NCBI GenBank assembly: GCA_945787555.1
Contig: CALZJG010000122.1
Location: 116,732 to 180,731 of the forward strand
Direction: 5' to 3'
Source of the DNA: an uncultured Chromatiaceae bacterium
Lineage (GTDB): Bacteria > Pseudomonadota > Gammaproteobacteria > DRLM01
Length of the DNA stretch: 64,000 nt
Under the pieces are notes generated by a model that searched no databases, had not been told where the DNA came from, and worked only from the letters and a program-made list of their open reading frames with translations. This document shows positions 8,687 through 20,133 of this stretch, in pieces. Both the position numbers and the translations under genes were made by a program. Positions within the stretch are counted from its first letter, which is position 1, and each line of letters begins with the position of its first letter.

Positions 8687-8850
8687 GTGCCAGCATTATT
8701 AGTCGACATGAAGGTCTTCTTCGCTTCGCTGGAGCGACGCCATCAGCCGGTATGACGCGGCCGCCCCATCGGTTTCGCCAACGGCACACTAGACACGTGC
8801 CTCATCAGCGGTTCCTGCGAGACGCGGCGACGCGGGTTGCTTGGGCGGTG
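8687..8850 (+). pseudogene. Remnant of a Y-family DNA polymerase (DinB-like N-terminus)
   Basis: From the GTG at 8687 the frame reads VPALLVDMKVFFASLERRHQ, then PV, a TGA stop (8753-8755), and in the same phase RGRPIGFANG and TCLISGSCETRRRG. This tracks the start of DNA polymerase IV: the VDMDAFFASVEQRDNP catalytic-Asp motif, then ELRGKPVAV, then a SYEAR-like segment. The metal-binding Asp of VDM is kept, the second Asp position is Lys, and a stop interrupts the frame about 20 codons in. Nothing convincing is seen beyond about 8850, so most of the gene is lost or unrecognisable. Position after lexA fits an SOS-regulated polymerase. Confidence 0.6.
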
Positions 8851-9402
8851 ATGACTGCAACGCATTTCCCACCGACGACGCCTCGCCCTCGCTCGCCTTG
8901 ATCGCCTTGAACCGCCGCGCTAAGAAGCATTGCCGCTCGCAGACGTACGCCAAACGCAAGCTACCGCGCTCCATCCGCGTCCCGCCCGGGGGCAAGGTGA
9001 TCCGTTCGGCGAAATGACTCTTCACCGACGTCTGCGACCGTGTGACGGACGCCGTCAATCAACGCGAGGGTGAATTCGCCCTCGCCCGGTCGCGCTTGGT
9101 GCGTCACGCGTCCAGATCCAAGCTCAGCGCCGCGGCATGAAAACCGTAGGCGATCGGCAGACCATTTGTTAGTAAGCACGCGTTAATGGGTAGGCACAAG
9201 CCGATCTAGTTCAATGCAGCGAAGTACCCGGCTTATTTATCAGGGACGCGAGCCGCTGGCCAAAGCTAGCTGTTCACCCGGCACGACGCGCCGTTGTGTT
9301 CCTCCCGCCCGACTACCCGCCGATGCTGAAGGCGCCCTCAGTAACGCGAATCAAACAGGTGCGGCTACCCGCCGACCATCCTTTTTCCCCGCACAGCGAT
9401 GG
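8851..9402. other. Region between the dinB remnant and lgt
   Basis: About 550 bases with no gene I can support. One plus-strand frame (about 8850-9120) is nearly open with one stop (RSIRVPPGGK then a basic stretch) and might be further decayed coding sequence, but no family is recognisable. Confidence 0.3.
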
Positions 9403-9408
9403 TATACT
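9403..9408 (+). promoter_or_regulatory. -10-like element of the lgt-thyA-folA transcript
   Basis: TATACT lies 9 bases before the lgt ATG. If used, the leader would be only a few bases. No consensus -35 is visible at 16-18 bases upstream. Confidence 0.3.
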
Positions 9409-9417
9409 TCCCGCCCC

Positions 9418-10218
9418 ATGCTGACCTATCCCGACATCGATCCCGTAGCCTTGCAGCTCGGCCCTATCAAGATTCATTGGTACGGGATCATGTACTTGGT
9501 GGGTTTCGCCAGCGCCTGGTGGTTGGCGCGCTGGCGCGCGCGGCGTGCCGACTCAGGCTGGCAGGAAGTGGAGGTCGGCGATCTGATCTTTTACGCGGCG
9601 CTGGGCGTGGTGCTGGGCGGGCGCGTCGGCTATATCTTGTTCTATGATTTCGGCTCATTTCTGGCCAACCCCTTAATGATTTTCAAGGTGTGGGAGGGCG
9701 GCATGTCCTTCCACGGCGGCTTGCTGGGCGTGATCGTAGCCATGGCGCTGTACGCGCGGCGCACAGCGCGCGGCTTCTTCCAGGTGGCGGACTTCGTCGC
9801 ACCGCTGGTGCCGATCGGATTGGGCGCGGGTCGGCTGGGGAATTTCATCAACGGTGAGTTGTGGGGCCGGGTCAGCGAGGCCCCATGGGCGATGGTGTTT
9901 CCCAGCGGCGGGCCGCTGCCGCGCCATCCTTCGCAGCTCTACGAAATGCTGCTGGAAGGGGGGGTACTGTTCGTCATGCTGTGGTTTTATTCGCGCCAGC
10001 CGCGACCGACGATGGCGGTGTCGGGACTGTTCTTATTGGGTTATGGGGTGTTTCGTTTCGCGGTCGAGTTGGTACGCGAGCCGGATGCCCACCTGGGTTA
10101 TCTGGCGTTCGGTTGGCTGACGATGGGGCAAGTGTTGTCCACGCCGCTGGTGGTGTTGGGCGCCGTGTTGATGTGGCTGGCTTATCGCAAGCGCATGCCG
10201 GCCACGCGCAAAGGTTGA
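9418..10218 (+). CDS. lgt: Phosphatidylglycerol--prolipoprotein diacylglyceryl transferase
   Basis: Inner-membrane enzyme that transfers diacylglycerol from phosphatidylglycerol to the lipobox cysteine of prolipoproteins, the first step of lipoprotein maturation. 266 residues. The Lgt signature [14 protein letters not shown] is at residues 138-151, and conserved H100-G-G (MSFHGG) and RHPSQLYE motifs are present, with seven or so hydrophobic segments. The ATG at 9418 ([20 protein letters not shown]) matches the usual Lgt opening; the longer in-frame upstream extension is arginine-rich and not Lgt-like. thyA starts 5 bases after the stop, so the two are cotranscribed, as in many gammaproteobacteria. 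Confidence 0.97.
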   Translation: MLTYPDIDPVALQLGPIKIHWYGIMYLVGFASAWWLARWRARRADSGWQEVEVGDLIFYAALGVVLGGRVGYILFYDFGSFLANPLMIFKVWEGGMSFHGGLLGVIVAMALYARRTARGFFQVADFVAPLVPIGLGAGRLGNFINGELWGRVSEAPWAMVFPSGGPLPRHPSQLYEMLLEGGVLFVMLWFYSRQPRPTMAVSGLFLLGYGVFRFAVELVREPDAHLGYLAFGWLTMGQVLSTPLVVLGAVLMWLAYRKRMPATRKG

Positions 10219-10222
10219 GGTC

Positions 10223-11017
10223 ATGCAGCAATATCTAGATTTGATGCGTCACGTCATGGCGCACGGGGTGCACAAGAGTGACCGCACCGGCACCGGCACG
10301 CTGAGCGTGTTTGGTCATCAAATGCGTTATGATCTCGCCGCCGGTTTTCCGCTGGTGACCACCAAGAAACTGCATCTGCGCTCCATCATTCACGAGTTGC
10401 TGTGGTTTCTCCAGGGCAACACCAACATCCAGTACTTGCGTGACAACGGCGTGAGTATCTGGGACGAGTGGGCGGACGAACACGGCAATCTCGGCCCTAT
10501 CTACGGTTATCAATGGCGCTCGTGGCCGACCCCCGACGGGCGCCACATCGACCAAATAAGCCAAGTCGTCGAACAAATACAGCGCAATCCCGATTCGCGC
10601 CGTCTTATCGTCAGCGCTTGGAATGTTGCCGACATCGACAACATGCAATTGCCGCCCTGTCACGCCTTCTTTCAGTTCTATGTCGCCGAAGGCAAATTGT
10701 CGTGCCAGCTCTATCAGCGCAGCGCGGATATTTTTCTCGGTGTGCCGTTCAATATCGCCTCGTATGCCTTGCTGACACTGATGATCGCCCAGGTGACGGG
10801 GCTCCGACCGGGCGAGTTCGTACACACGCTCGGCGACGCGCACCTGTATCTCAATCACCTCGAGCAAGCGGAACTGCAATTATCGCGTGAACCCTATGCC
10901 TTACCCGAGATGAAGCTCAACCCGGCGGTGAAGTCGGTGTTCGATTTCAAATACGACGATTTCGAATTGGTGGGCTATCAAAGTCATCCCGCCATCAAGG
11001 CGCCGGTGGCGGTGTAA
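10223..11017 (+). CDS. thyA: Thymidylate synthase
   Basis: Converts dUMP to dTMP using 5,10-methylenetetrahydrofolate and releases dihydrofolate. 264 residues, the same length as E. coli ThyA. The nucleophile is Cys146 in [12 protein letters not shown]. Other landmarks are the phosphate-binding RTGTGTLS near residue 21, [10 protein letters not shown] around 126-135 and the C-terminal [13 protein letters not shown]. It sits in lgt-thyA-folA; dihydrofolate produced here is recycled by the next gene. Confidence 0.98.
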   Translation: MQQYLDLMRHVMAHGVHKSDRTGTGTLSVFGHQMRYDLAAGFPLVTTKKLHLRSIIHELLWFLQGNTNIQYLRDNGVSIWDEWADEHGNLGPIYGYQWRSWPTPDGRHIDQISQVVEQIQRNPDSRRLIVSAWNVADIDNMQLPPCHAFFQFYVAEGKLSCQLYQRSADIFLGVPFNIASYALLTLMIAQVTGLRPGEFVHTLGDAHLYLNHLEQAELQLSREPYALPEMKLNPAVKSVFDFKYDDFELVGYQSHPAIKAPVAV

Positions 11018-11092
11018 GGGGATTCCGTCGACAGGTAACGAGTGCTTGAACATACCGCCTGAAACCCACACGACTAAATAATTGACACACCC

Positions 11093-11608
11093 ATGACCCA
11101 GAATAGTGGAACACTCATCATTTCCCTCATCGCTGCCATGGGTAACGATAGAGTGATCGGTATCGACAATCGCCTGCCGTGGCGCTTGCCGGCGGACCTG
11201 AAGCACTTTCGCGCCATGACACTGGGCAAGCCGGTGCTGATGGGGCGCAAGACATTTGAATCCATCGGCAAACCGCTGCCGGGAAGATTGAATATCGTCA
11301 TCACACAGGATGCGGCGTATAGCGCCGCGGGCGTCACCGTAGTGCATAGTGTGGATGAGGCCTTGACGGCCGCGGGCAATGCGCCGGAAATGATGGTCAT
11401 GGGTGGCGCGTCGTTCTACGTGCAGATGCTGCCGCGCGCCGAGCGTTTGTATCTCACCTTAGTTCACGGTGACTTCGCCGGCGACGCCTATTTCCCCACC
11501 TATGACGAAAATGAATGGGGCGTGGTGTCTCGCGACGACCACGCCCCCGATCAGGCTAATCCCCACCCCTATAGTTTCTTGCTACTGGAACGCAAAGGGC
11601 GAAGATAA
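11093..11608 (+). CDS. folA: Dihydrofolate reductase
   Basis: NADPH-dependent reduction of dihydrofolate to tetrahydrofolate; target of trimethoprim. 171 residues. Type I DHFR features: IAAMGNDRVIGIDNRLPW at the N-terminus, catalytic Asp35 in LPADLKHF, MGRKTFESIG for NADPH binding, and VMGGASFY. It follows thyA after 75 bases, and coupling of the two enzymes in one transcript is functionally sensible. The gene converges on zapG with 16 bases between them; no clear terminator hairpin was found there. Confidence 0.97.
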   Translation: MTQNSGTLIISLIAAMGNDRVIGIDNRLPWRLPADLKHFRAMTLGKPVLMGRKTFESIGKPLPGRLNIVITQDAAYSAAGVTVVHSVDEALTAAGNAPEMMVMGGASFYVQMLPRAERLYLTLVHGDFAGDAYFPTYDENEWGVVSRDDHAPDQANPHPYSFLLLERKGRR

Positions 11609-11624
11609 ACGCCACTCACTGCGT

Positions 11625-12191
11625 TCAATGCACGGCGCGAGATTCCGGCTCGTTGGCGCGCAACGGCGGCGGGACTTCAGTCTCCGCGGCGGGCGCATCT
11701 TGTCCGGCGCCGTTACCGGAAGTCGGTTTCGTTTCCACCCGGGCTACCGGCTCCGCTTCGGCCTTGACTTCCGCCGGCGCTTCGGCCTGCACTTCTACTG
11801 GCGCTTCGGTAGACGCTTCAGCCGCGGCTTCTGCCGCTGTTTCAGGGGTGACATCACGCTCGTCCTGGCTACGCTCGGCCAGTAGACGATCGCCGCCCTC
11901 CATGCTCAGCTTCGGCGCATTGTCACCACATAAGCTTTGCGAGCTGCTCGCCAGATGTTGATACACCGCGCGATAACTGGCGGTGAGATTGTTCACCAGC
12001 TCGGCGGTCGTGGCGAAATGCTGTGTCACCTGTTCCTTGTATTGATCATATTCACCGCGTACCTCATTCAACTCACCTTCTAAGCGTTTCGCTTGTTGGT
12101 GCGCGGTGTTGGTGGAGCGACCCACCATGAATCCCCATAGCAAGCCGCCGAAGAACAAAACCGCAACTGCTAACAAAATCCAGCCGGACAT
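11625..12191 (-). CDS. zapG: ZapG/YhcB (DUF1043) family inner-membrane protein
   Basis: 188 residues from the ATG at 12191, preceded by GGGGAGG; an in-frame GTG two codons upstream is less likely. One N-terminal membrane segment (SGWILLAVAVLFFGGLLWGF) is followed by a coiled-coil cytoplasmic domain. The diagnostic E. coli YhcB-like stretch is EYDQYKEQVTQHFATTAELV with YRAVYQHLASSS. The tail is long and Ala/Glu/Pro-rich (PVEVQAEAPAEVKAEAEP), longer than in E. coli. YhcB/ZapG interacts with the divisome and elongasome and links envelope growth to division. Confidence 0.85.
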   Translation of the reverse strand: MSGWILLAVAVLFFGGLLWGFMVGRSTNTAHQQAKRLEGELNEVRGEYDQYKEQVTQHFATTAELVNNLTASYRAVYQHLASSSQSLCGDNAPKLSMEGGDRLLAERSQDERDVTPETAAEAAAEASTEAPVEVQAEAPAEVKAEAEPVARVETKPTSGNGAGQDAPAAETEVPPPLRANEPESRAVH

Positions 12192-13359
12192 AGCCACCTC
12201 CCCTTATATATGGTTTATGGGCAAACCTAGTTTTTCGAAGGTTACGTCCTGCAACGGGGTCGGTCAAGGAAATGAATGCGGCACAAACAGATCTCAAGAG
12301 CCGTGCCAACCCACCCGACAACTAACCTAGACGTCACGGCATTTTCGATCTCTAAATTGGCTAAATTGACTTGCGCAACCGACTGTAAAACATATATGCC
12401 TGAAATACATAAGCAAAGTAATGTCGCCAGCCGTCTAGACGGTAACCTGGCGGCGATGCATTCCGGCAGAGTTCCGTTGGGAGGGCGGACTATCTTCGGC
12501 ACCAATAAGAATAGAGTTCCTCGTCTGAGCACCGCAACCAACAATCATGCCAAGATCTTGCCGCAAACCGTCTTAATCGGCGCTAATCTGAGCGCCCAAC
12601 GGACGCGGACCGCCAATGCGATCAGTTACAGATGTGGCACAGGGCGCAACGGCGTGCTGGCAAGCTCGCTCATGCGACTCGGCTTCGAATCGGTGACAAC
12701 ACTCGCCCTGACCATGAAGCTAATTATCAGCGTCCGGCACCATCACCCCAACATCGACATGAGCAACTTTTTGGTGCGCGCCCGCTTAGTCGCGGCGTTG
12801 CTACGTGTAGTGGCTACCTATGGCGATGGGCGTGATGTGGATAAAAACTCGGCGCACGCGCTCTTGCCGCTCTGGGTCGATATTACTGGCGCGTTCTGGC
12901 TGCCCGAGCAATGTCGGCCGATTCAGCAAAGGCGCGCGCAAGCCGAACCGAGCATCACGAAATATCTAAATACTACATATCCCATGTACCGGACAAGGCG
13001 CGGTGCTTGTTTGCCAGGGTGCTTACGGAGGACCCAGAAATGCTCGTTAACGTCGCCGTCGGCAACGCCTGGCGAAACCTCTTGCCCTTGAATTTTGTCC
13101 AACTTGCGGGTCGTGACTATTCGGTCGCCGCAGTACATGGTCTTGAGCAAAAACCGCTGGGTTTCTTTGTCGTGGATTGGCTGCTGAACCAACCCATCAG
13201 CAGCAGTAAGGAGTCATACCAACAGGGTGCATTTCGGCGCTCAAGCGCGCCTGGCTCTGCGCTTATGCACTTCAGTAATGTGGCTCTATCAACCTCACGT
13301 CAGGACATTATAATAGGGCGTCGATAGATGCTTCGCCTGCCGCAATCGGAGTAGCGAAT
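12192..13359. other. About 1.2 kb without a recognisable gene
   Basis: A plus-strand frame of 271 codons (12276-13091) and one of 138 codons (12911-13327) are open, but neither shows a recognisable domain, a convincing ribosome site or normal amino-acid balance, and the first is rich in Thr, Ser and Arg. The AT content at 12340-12420 is higher than in neighbouring coding DNA. It may hold degraded genes. I see no RNA gene or repeat in it. Confidence 0.35.
13309..13314 (+). promoter_or_regulatory. -10 element of the pgl-glk operon
   Basis: A perfect TATAAT about 46 bases upstream of the pgl ATG. No matching -35 hexamer is evident, so activator dependence or chance is possible. Confidence 0.4.
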
Positions 13360-14112
13360 ATGGTCATCGGAGATTTACGTATACACACTGATTTAGACGC
13401 TCTCAGTTACGCCGTCGCTCAACGCTGGGTGGAATTGGCGGATGCGTCCATCGCCGCGCGTGGAAAGTTTCATGTCGCGCTGTCCGGCGGCTCCACACCG
13501 CACGCCTTATATCGACGCTTGGCCAATCCGGAATTCGCGCAACGCATTCCTTGGGATCGCGTACATATCTATTTCGGTGATGAGCGCACCGTGCCGCCCG
13601 ATCATGCCGACAGCAACTACCGCATGGCGCGTGAAGCACTGTTCGATCATGTGCCCATTCCCGCAGCGCAAATTTTTCGTATCGAAGGTGAGATGGATGA
13701 TCCTCACGACGCCGCCACGCGCTATGCGCGCACTCTCACGGCCATGCTGCCACTCGGCGCGCAGGGCGTCGTCCAATTTGACATGCTTTTGCTGGGGGTC
13801 GGGCCGGATGGTCATATTGCTTCCCTGTTTCCCGGCACACCGGCACTGCATGAAAGGGCCCGCTTCGTCGAAGCGGTACACGTCCCGCAATTGGATACGT
13901 GGCGCATCAGCATTACCTATCCGGTCATCGATCATGCGCGTTTTGTCGTCATGCTGGTGAGCGGCGAAAACAAGGCGAGCATCATGCACGATATATTCAC
14001 CAAGCGCGAAGCGCCGCCTTATCCTGTGCAGCTCATCAATCCGCGCGGGACCTTGGAGTGGCACTTGGATCGCGCCGCGGCGACATCATTACCCAATGGT
14101 TTGCGTGAATGA
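13360..14112 (+). CDS. pgl: 6-phosphogluconolactonase (DevB type)
   Basis: Hydrolyses 6-phosphogluconolactone to 6-phosphogluconate in the oxidative pentose-phosphate or Entner-Doudoroff route. 250 residues. Visible family motifs are LSGGSTP (residues 41-47), IYFGDERTVPPDHADSNYRM, and LLGVGPDGHIASLFPGTPAL. It overlaps glk by four bases (ATGA), so the two are translationally coupled. Pairing with glucokinase points to glucose catabolism; zwf is not in the window. Confidence 0.96.
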   Translation: MVIGDLRIHTDLDALSYAVAQRWVELADASIAARGKFHVALSGGSTPHALYRRLANPEFAQRIPWDRVHIYFGDERTVPPDHADSNYRMAREALFDHVPIPAAQIFRIEGEMDDPHDAATRYARTLTAMLPLGAQGVVQFDMLLLGVGPDGHIASLFPGTPALHERARFVEAVHVPQLDTWRISITYPVIDHARFVVMLVSGENKASIMHDIFTKREAPPYPVQLINPRGTLEWHLDRAAATSLPNGLRE

Positions 14113-15101
14113 ACGTCTTGGCGGGAGACATCGGCGGCACCAAAACATTGCTGCGTATCGTCAATAGGGACGGCGCGCGACAACAGCTGATTTTTGAAGC
14201 GCGCTATTCCAGCTCAGCATTCGAGCGTTTCGAGGACATGCTCGAACAATTCCGCCATGAGGCGACGCCTGGCTTTTGGCGGGACATCGGCGCGGCCTGC
14301 TTCGGCGTGGCCGGTCCCGTCACGACCCACGCCGCTCATCAGGAAGCACAAGTGACCAATCTGCCATGGCGACTGCACAGCGCGCATTTGGCGGAGCAGT
14401 TCACTCTGCCCCGGGTCAGGCTCATTAATGATTTCGCGGCCATCGGCTACGGCATACCGGTACTAGGTGAGGAAGATTTGGTTACCCTGCAATCCGCCCC
14501 GGCGCGACCGCAAGCGCCCTGTTTAATCATTGGTGCGGGTACCGGCTTGGGGGTGGCGCAGTTATTCATCGAGGGCAATGATTATCGGGTGTGGGCTTCC
14601 GAAGGCGGTCATCTGGCTTTTTCCCCGTCCGATGAACAACACACCGCCTTACTGCGATATCTCCGCAAACGTCACGGTCGCGTGTCGTGGGAGCGTGTGG
14701 TGTCTGGACCGGGATTAGTCAATATCTACAGCTTCCTGCATGATTGCGGTGCCACGTCCACGCAAGCACACCGCCAAATCCTGGCCCAAGAAGATCCCGC
14801 CGCCGCGATCGCTACGGCGGCTTTGCAGCACAACGATCCGATCGCACGGCGCGCCCTGGAAATGTTCGTGTCCTTGTATGGCGCCATCGCCGGTGAGCTA
14901 GCGTTGGTGACGCTCGCTTACGGGGGTGTCTACCTAGCCGGGGGCATTGCACCTAAACTGATCGACCTGCTGAAGCAGGAACAGTTTCTTCATGCTTTCA
15001 CGGCGAAGGGGCGGATGGCAAGACTGGTACAAGACATGCCGGTCCATGTCGTCACGCAACCGCAAGTGGGGTTGATGGGCGCAGCGGCGGCGGCCACCTA
15101 G
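14109..15101 (+). CDS. glk: Glucokinase
   Basis: ATP-dependent phosphorylation of glucose to glucose-6-phosphate in the cytoplasm. 330 residues. The N-terminal phosphate loop is LAGDIGGTKTLLRI. LINDFAAIGYGIP holds the catalytic Asp, GAGTGLGVA forms the second phosphate loop, and EGGHLAF contributes to sugar binding. The start overlaps the pgl stop as ATGA. It converges on gyrB with 24 bases between the stops and no obvious terminator hairpin. Confidence 0.96.
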   Translation: MNVLAGDIGGTKTLLRIVNRDGARQQLIFEARYSSSAFERFEDMLEQFRHEATPGFWRDIGAACFGVAGPVTTHAAHQEAQVTNLPWRLHSAHLAEQFTLPRVRLINDFAAIGYGIPVLGEEDLVTLQSAPARPQAPCLIIGAGTGLGVAQLFIEGNDYRVWASEGGHLAFSPSDEQHTALLRYLRKRHGRVSWERVVSGPGLVNIYSFLHDCGATSTQAHRQILAQEDPAAAIATAALQHNDPIARRALEMFVSLYGAIAGELALVTLAYGGVYLAGGIAPKLIDLLKQEQFLHAFTAKGRMARLVQDMPVHVVTQPQVGLMGAAAAAT

Positions 15102-15125
15102 TAGCGTACTGCCCACTTAGCTTCA

Positions 15126-17669
<2,544 letters not shown>

Positions 17670-18740
17670 TCACTGCTTGCTTAATTGGCCGTGTTCCACG
17701 TGGAACACGCACGGAGGGGCCGTCGTAGATGGGTAATGCGCGACAGCATTAATATCCGTCGCCGTGATAAAGGCTTGCACCTCTAGACTGTTCAGGAGCG
17801 AAAGAAACCGATGGCGATGTTCGCTGTCCAGTTCAGCCGGTAAATCGTCTATCAGTACCATGCACTTTGGATCGGACGCCTCATTGACCAAACTCACCTG
17901 TGCTAACAGCATGGCAGCAATCAATAACTTCTGTTGACCCCGCGAAACCACATCCCGCGCCTGGCGGCCCTCTACACAGAGTATGACATCGGCCCGATGG
18001 GGGCCGTAGCGGGTGTAGCCATGTTCTAAATCCTGACTAAGAGATGCCGCTAGCGCCTCTGCATACTCCTGGTTACGCTTCCAACCGGGGTAATAGTCAG
18101 TAAGCAATGCGTCTATATCGATCAAATGACGTCCGTAGTCAGCGAGATAGGGGCGCAAGCGGGCGAGATAAGTCTTCCGATGAAGATCCAGCTCTAATCC
18201 GCTAGCCACCAATTCTTGATCCCAGACACTGGCCAACTGCCCATTTTTCATGCGCAAGGCGGCATTACGTTGCTTCATGGCGCGCTGGTATCGACGCCAT
18301 GCGGGCAAAAAGGTGGGTTCCACGTGAAACACTCCCCAATCCACCATGCGACGTCGCCAGCGGGGCCCCTCACTGAGTAAGCGGTGGCTTTCAGGGGTCA
18401 TAGTAACGAGCGGCAAAACTTGCATAAGATCGGCACGGCTACGGGCGGGTTTACCACCGACCCGCATCAATAAGCCCTGGCGCCCATATTCCAAGCCTAT
18501 AGGGAGATGATTTTCTGCAAGATGGGCAGAAATACGAAAAAACTCCTGTCCGAATTGGATGACTTTTTTGAAATCCCTACTACGAAAGGAACTGCCGCGT
18601 CCAAGAATATGGATAGCCTCAAGTAATGAGGTCTTCCCACTGGCATTGGGTCCATAAAGGATATTGATTCCAGGGTCAGGCTCAAGCACAACCTGGCGTA
18701 GGTTGCGCACTCCCATGACATTGAGGTGGGCTAGCGCCAT
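17670..18740 (-). CDS. recF: DNA replication and repair protein RecF
   Basis: SMC-like ATPase that, with RecO and RecR, loads RecA at gapped DNA. 356 residues. Walker A is GPNASGKTS (residues 30-38), the ABC-type signature is VSRGQQKLLIAAMLLAQ and the Walker B is MVLIDDLPAELD. It follows dnaN by 81 bases in the conserved origin cluster. Two ParB-binding (parS) palindromes lie within this coding region at 17692-17707 and 18316-18331, so the gene has a second role as a segregation locus. Confidence 0.97.
   Translation of the reverse strand: MALAHLNVMGVRNLRQVVLEPDPGINILYGPNASGKTSLLEAIHILGRGSSFRSRDFKKVIQFGQEFFRISAHLAENHLPIGLEYGRQGLLMRVGGKPARSRADLMQVLPLVTMTPESHRLLSEGPRWRRRMVDWGVFHVEPTFLPAWRRYQRAMKQRNAALRMKNGQLASVWDQELVASGLELDLHRKTYLARLRPYLADYGRHLIDIDALLTDYYPGWKRNQEYAEALAASLSQDLEHGYTRYGPHRADVILCVEGRQARDVVSRGQQKLLIAAMLLAQVSLVNEASDPKCMVLIDDLPAELDSEHRHRFLSLLNSLEVQAFITATDINAVAHYPSTTAPPCVFHVEHGQLSKQ
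17692..17707. promoter_or_regulatory. parS: parS centromere site 1 (inside recF)
   Basis: TGTTCCACGTGGAACA is a perfect 16-bp palindrome and matches the chromosomal parS consensus (TGTTNCACGTGNAACA) recognised by ParB. It lies at the 3' end of recF, about 2.4 kb from the dnaA-dnaN intergenic region. ParB (59411-60274) and ParA are encoded in this window. Confidence 0.92.
18316..18331. promoter_or_regulatory. parS: parS site 2 (inside recF, degenerate)
   Basis: GGTTCCACGTGAAACA matches TGTTTCACGTGAAACA at 14 of 16 positions, with the central CACGTG intact. It is 624 bases from site 1 and also within recF, consistent with a multi-site origin-proximal centromere. A weaker site or chance match is possible, but the core and both AAC/GTT flanks are retained. 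Confidence 0.75.
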
Positions 18741-18821
18741 GAATCAAAGCCCTAACAGGCGGGCGGAAAAGGAGCGCTGTCTATTGCGACGAACTAGTTG
18801 GCCACTAAAACAAAGCAACAA

Positions 18822-19922
18822 TCAGAGACGCATCGGCATGACGACGTATTTGCAATCAGGATTGCCCTGAGCCTGAATCAAACAGCAACTATTCGCGTCA
18901 GACAACCGCAATTCAATGTTCTCACCCGTTACAGCGCTCAGTGCGTCCAAAATGTACGTGGCATTAAAACCAATTTCCAAGGAAGTGCCATCGTATTCAA
19001 CTGCCATTTCTTCTTCCGCTTCCTCCTGCTCAGGATTATGCGCCAGCACCCTCAGTGTATTAGGTTCCAATTGGAGACGGATGCTGCGGTATTTCTCGTT
19101 GGTCAGTATCGAAGTGCGCACTAAGGCCTGGCGAATTGTTTCACGATCTGATGTCACGACCTTATCCGCTGCTTGCGGTATGACACGATGATAATCAGGA
19201 AAACGCCCATCGATCAGTTTCGAGGTAAAGACCACGTTCTCGGTGATGACTCGAATATGATTAGTACCAACTTGCACTTTCACTGGCGTTTCAACATCGT
19301 CTAGCAATCGTGCTAACTCACCGACACCCTTTCTTGGGACGATAATTTGTTGATTTTCCTCAACATCTATAGCTGCCTCTAATTGCGCATAGGCAAGTCT
19401 GTGCCCATCCGTCGCGACAGCGCGCAATTCATTGGGCGCCAACTCCAACAACAAACCATTGAGGTAATAACGCACATCTTGTTGTGCCATAGCGAATTGA
19501 GTTTGTTCGATCAATTGCTTGAGGCAATTTTGCGCCACACTGAAGCTCAGCGTGGTGCGAATTTCCTCGACATTGGGAAATTCACTGGCCGGGAGAGTGG
19601 CTAATACGAAGCGACTCCGGCCCGATTTTAAAACAGCGCGATCACCCTCGATCTTGAGTTCTATCATCGCGTTCTCGGGCAAAGCACGGCAGATATCCAT
19701 GAATTTGCGGGCTGGAAGAGTCGCTTTGCCGCCTTCCGTACCGTCCAAAGGAGTGTGTGCCACCAACTCGACTTCCAAATCGGTCGCGGTCAAAGCAACA
19801 CCACGGGCTGAAACCTCAAGCAGCACATTGGACAAAATGGGGAGTGTTTGGCGTCGCTCCACGACACCGCTCACCATCTGCATGGGCTTGAGTAAGGTTT
19901 CACGCTGGACTAAGAATCTCAT
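18822..19922 (-). CDS. dnaN: DNA polymerase III beta subunit (sliding clamp)
   Basis: Dimeric clamp that tethers DNA polymerase III and other replication and repair factors to DNA. 366 residues, identical in length to E. coli DnaN. It opens MRFLVQRETLLKPMQMVSGVVERRQTLPIL and ends in the conserved clamp terminus YVVMPMRL, which forms part of the protein-binding pocket. The start is the ATG at 19922, next to the AT-rich dnaA-dnaN intergenic region. Confidence 0.98.
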   Translation of the reverse strand: MRFLVQRETLLKPMQMVSGVVERRQTLPILSNVLLEVSARGVALTATDLEVELVAHTPLDGTEGGKATLPARKFMDICRALPENAMIELKIEGDRAVLKSGRSRFVLATLPASEFPNVEEIRTTLSFSVAQNCLKQLIEQTQFAMAQQDVRYYLNGLLLELAPNELRAVATDGHRLAYAQLEAAIDVEENQQIIVPRKGVGELARLLDDVETPVKVQVGTNHIRVITENVVFTSKLIDGRFPDYHRVIPQAADKVVTSDRETIRQALVRTSILTNEKYRSIRLQLEPNTLRVLAHNPEQEEAEEEMAVEYDGTSLEIGFNATYILDALSAVTGENIELRLSDANSCCLIQAQGNPDCKYVVMPMRL

Positions 19923-20133
19923 AATTAATCCTGAGTATATTTAAAACAATTGTTATTACTATTAGTCACCACCAGATCCGTGGATAACTCTTTTTTATTG
20001 ATATATTTCAGTATGTTGCTGACAATAAAACCCGGTGCACAGGGACCCGTTTAGACTGTGTGAGTGCCCTGGATAAAATGTGGATAACTTAGGGCTGAAC
20101 ATTCCACTGCGACTTATCCACAGGCTAAACACA
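19923..20133. other. oriC: Candidate origin of replication (oriC) between dnaN and dnaA
   Basis: 211 bases. Two perfect 9-mer DnaA boxes (TTATCCACA or complement) are at 20079-20087 and 20114-20122, and one box with a single mismatch is at 19979-19987. A strongly AT-rich stretch (about 19923-20030, including TTTTTTATTGATATATTTC) could serve as the unwinding element. Intergenic location next to dnaA, gene orientation switching nearby and the parS sites in recF all agree. The same stretch also carries the dnaN promoter. Confidence 0.7.

Noticed and set aside
7843..8709. 288-codon frame antisense to lexA
   Set aside because: Covers a gene with intact LexA catalytic residues; composition is that of a shadow frame.
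12276..13091. 271-codon plus-strand frame between zapG and pgl
   Set aside because: No family, no ribosome site, unusual residue balance; kept only as an unexplained region.
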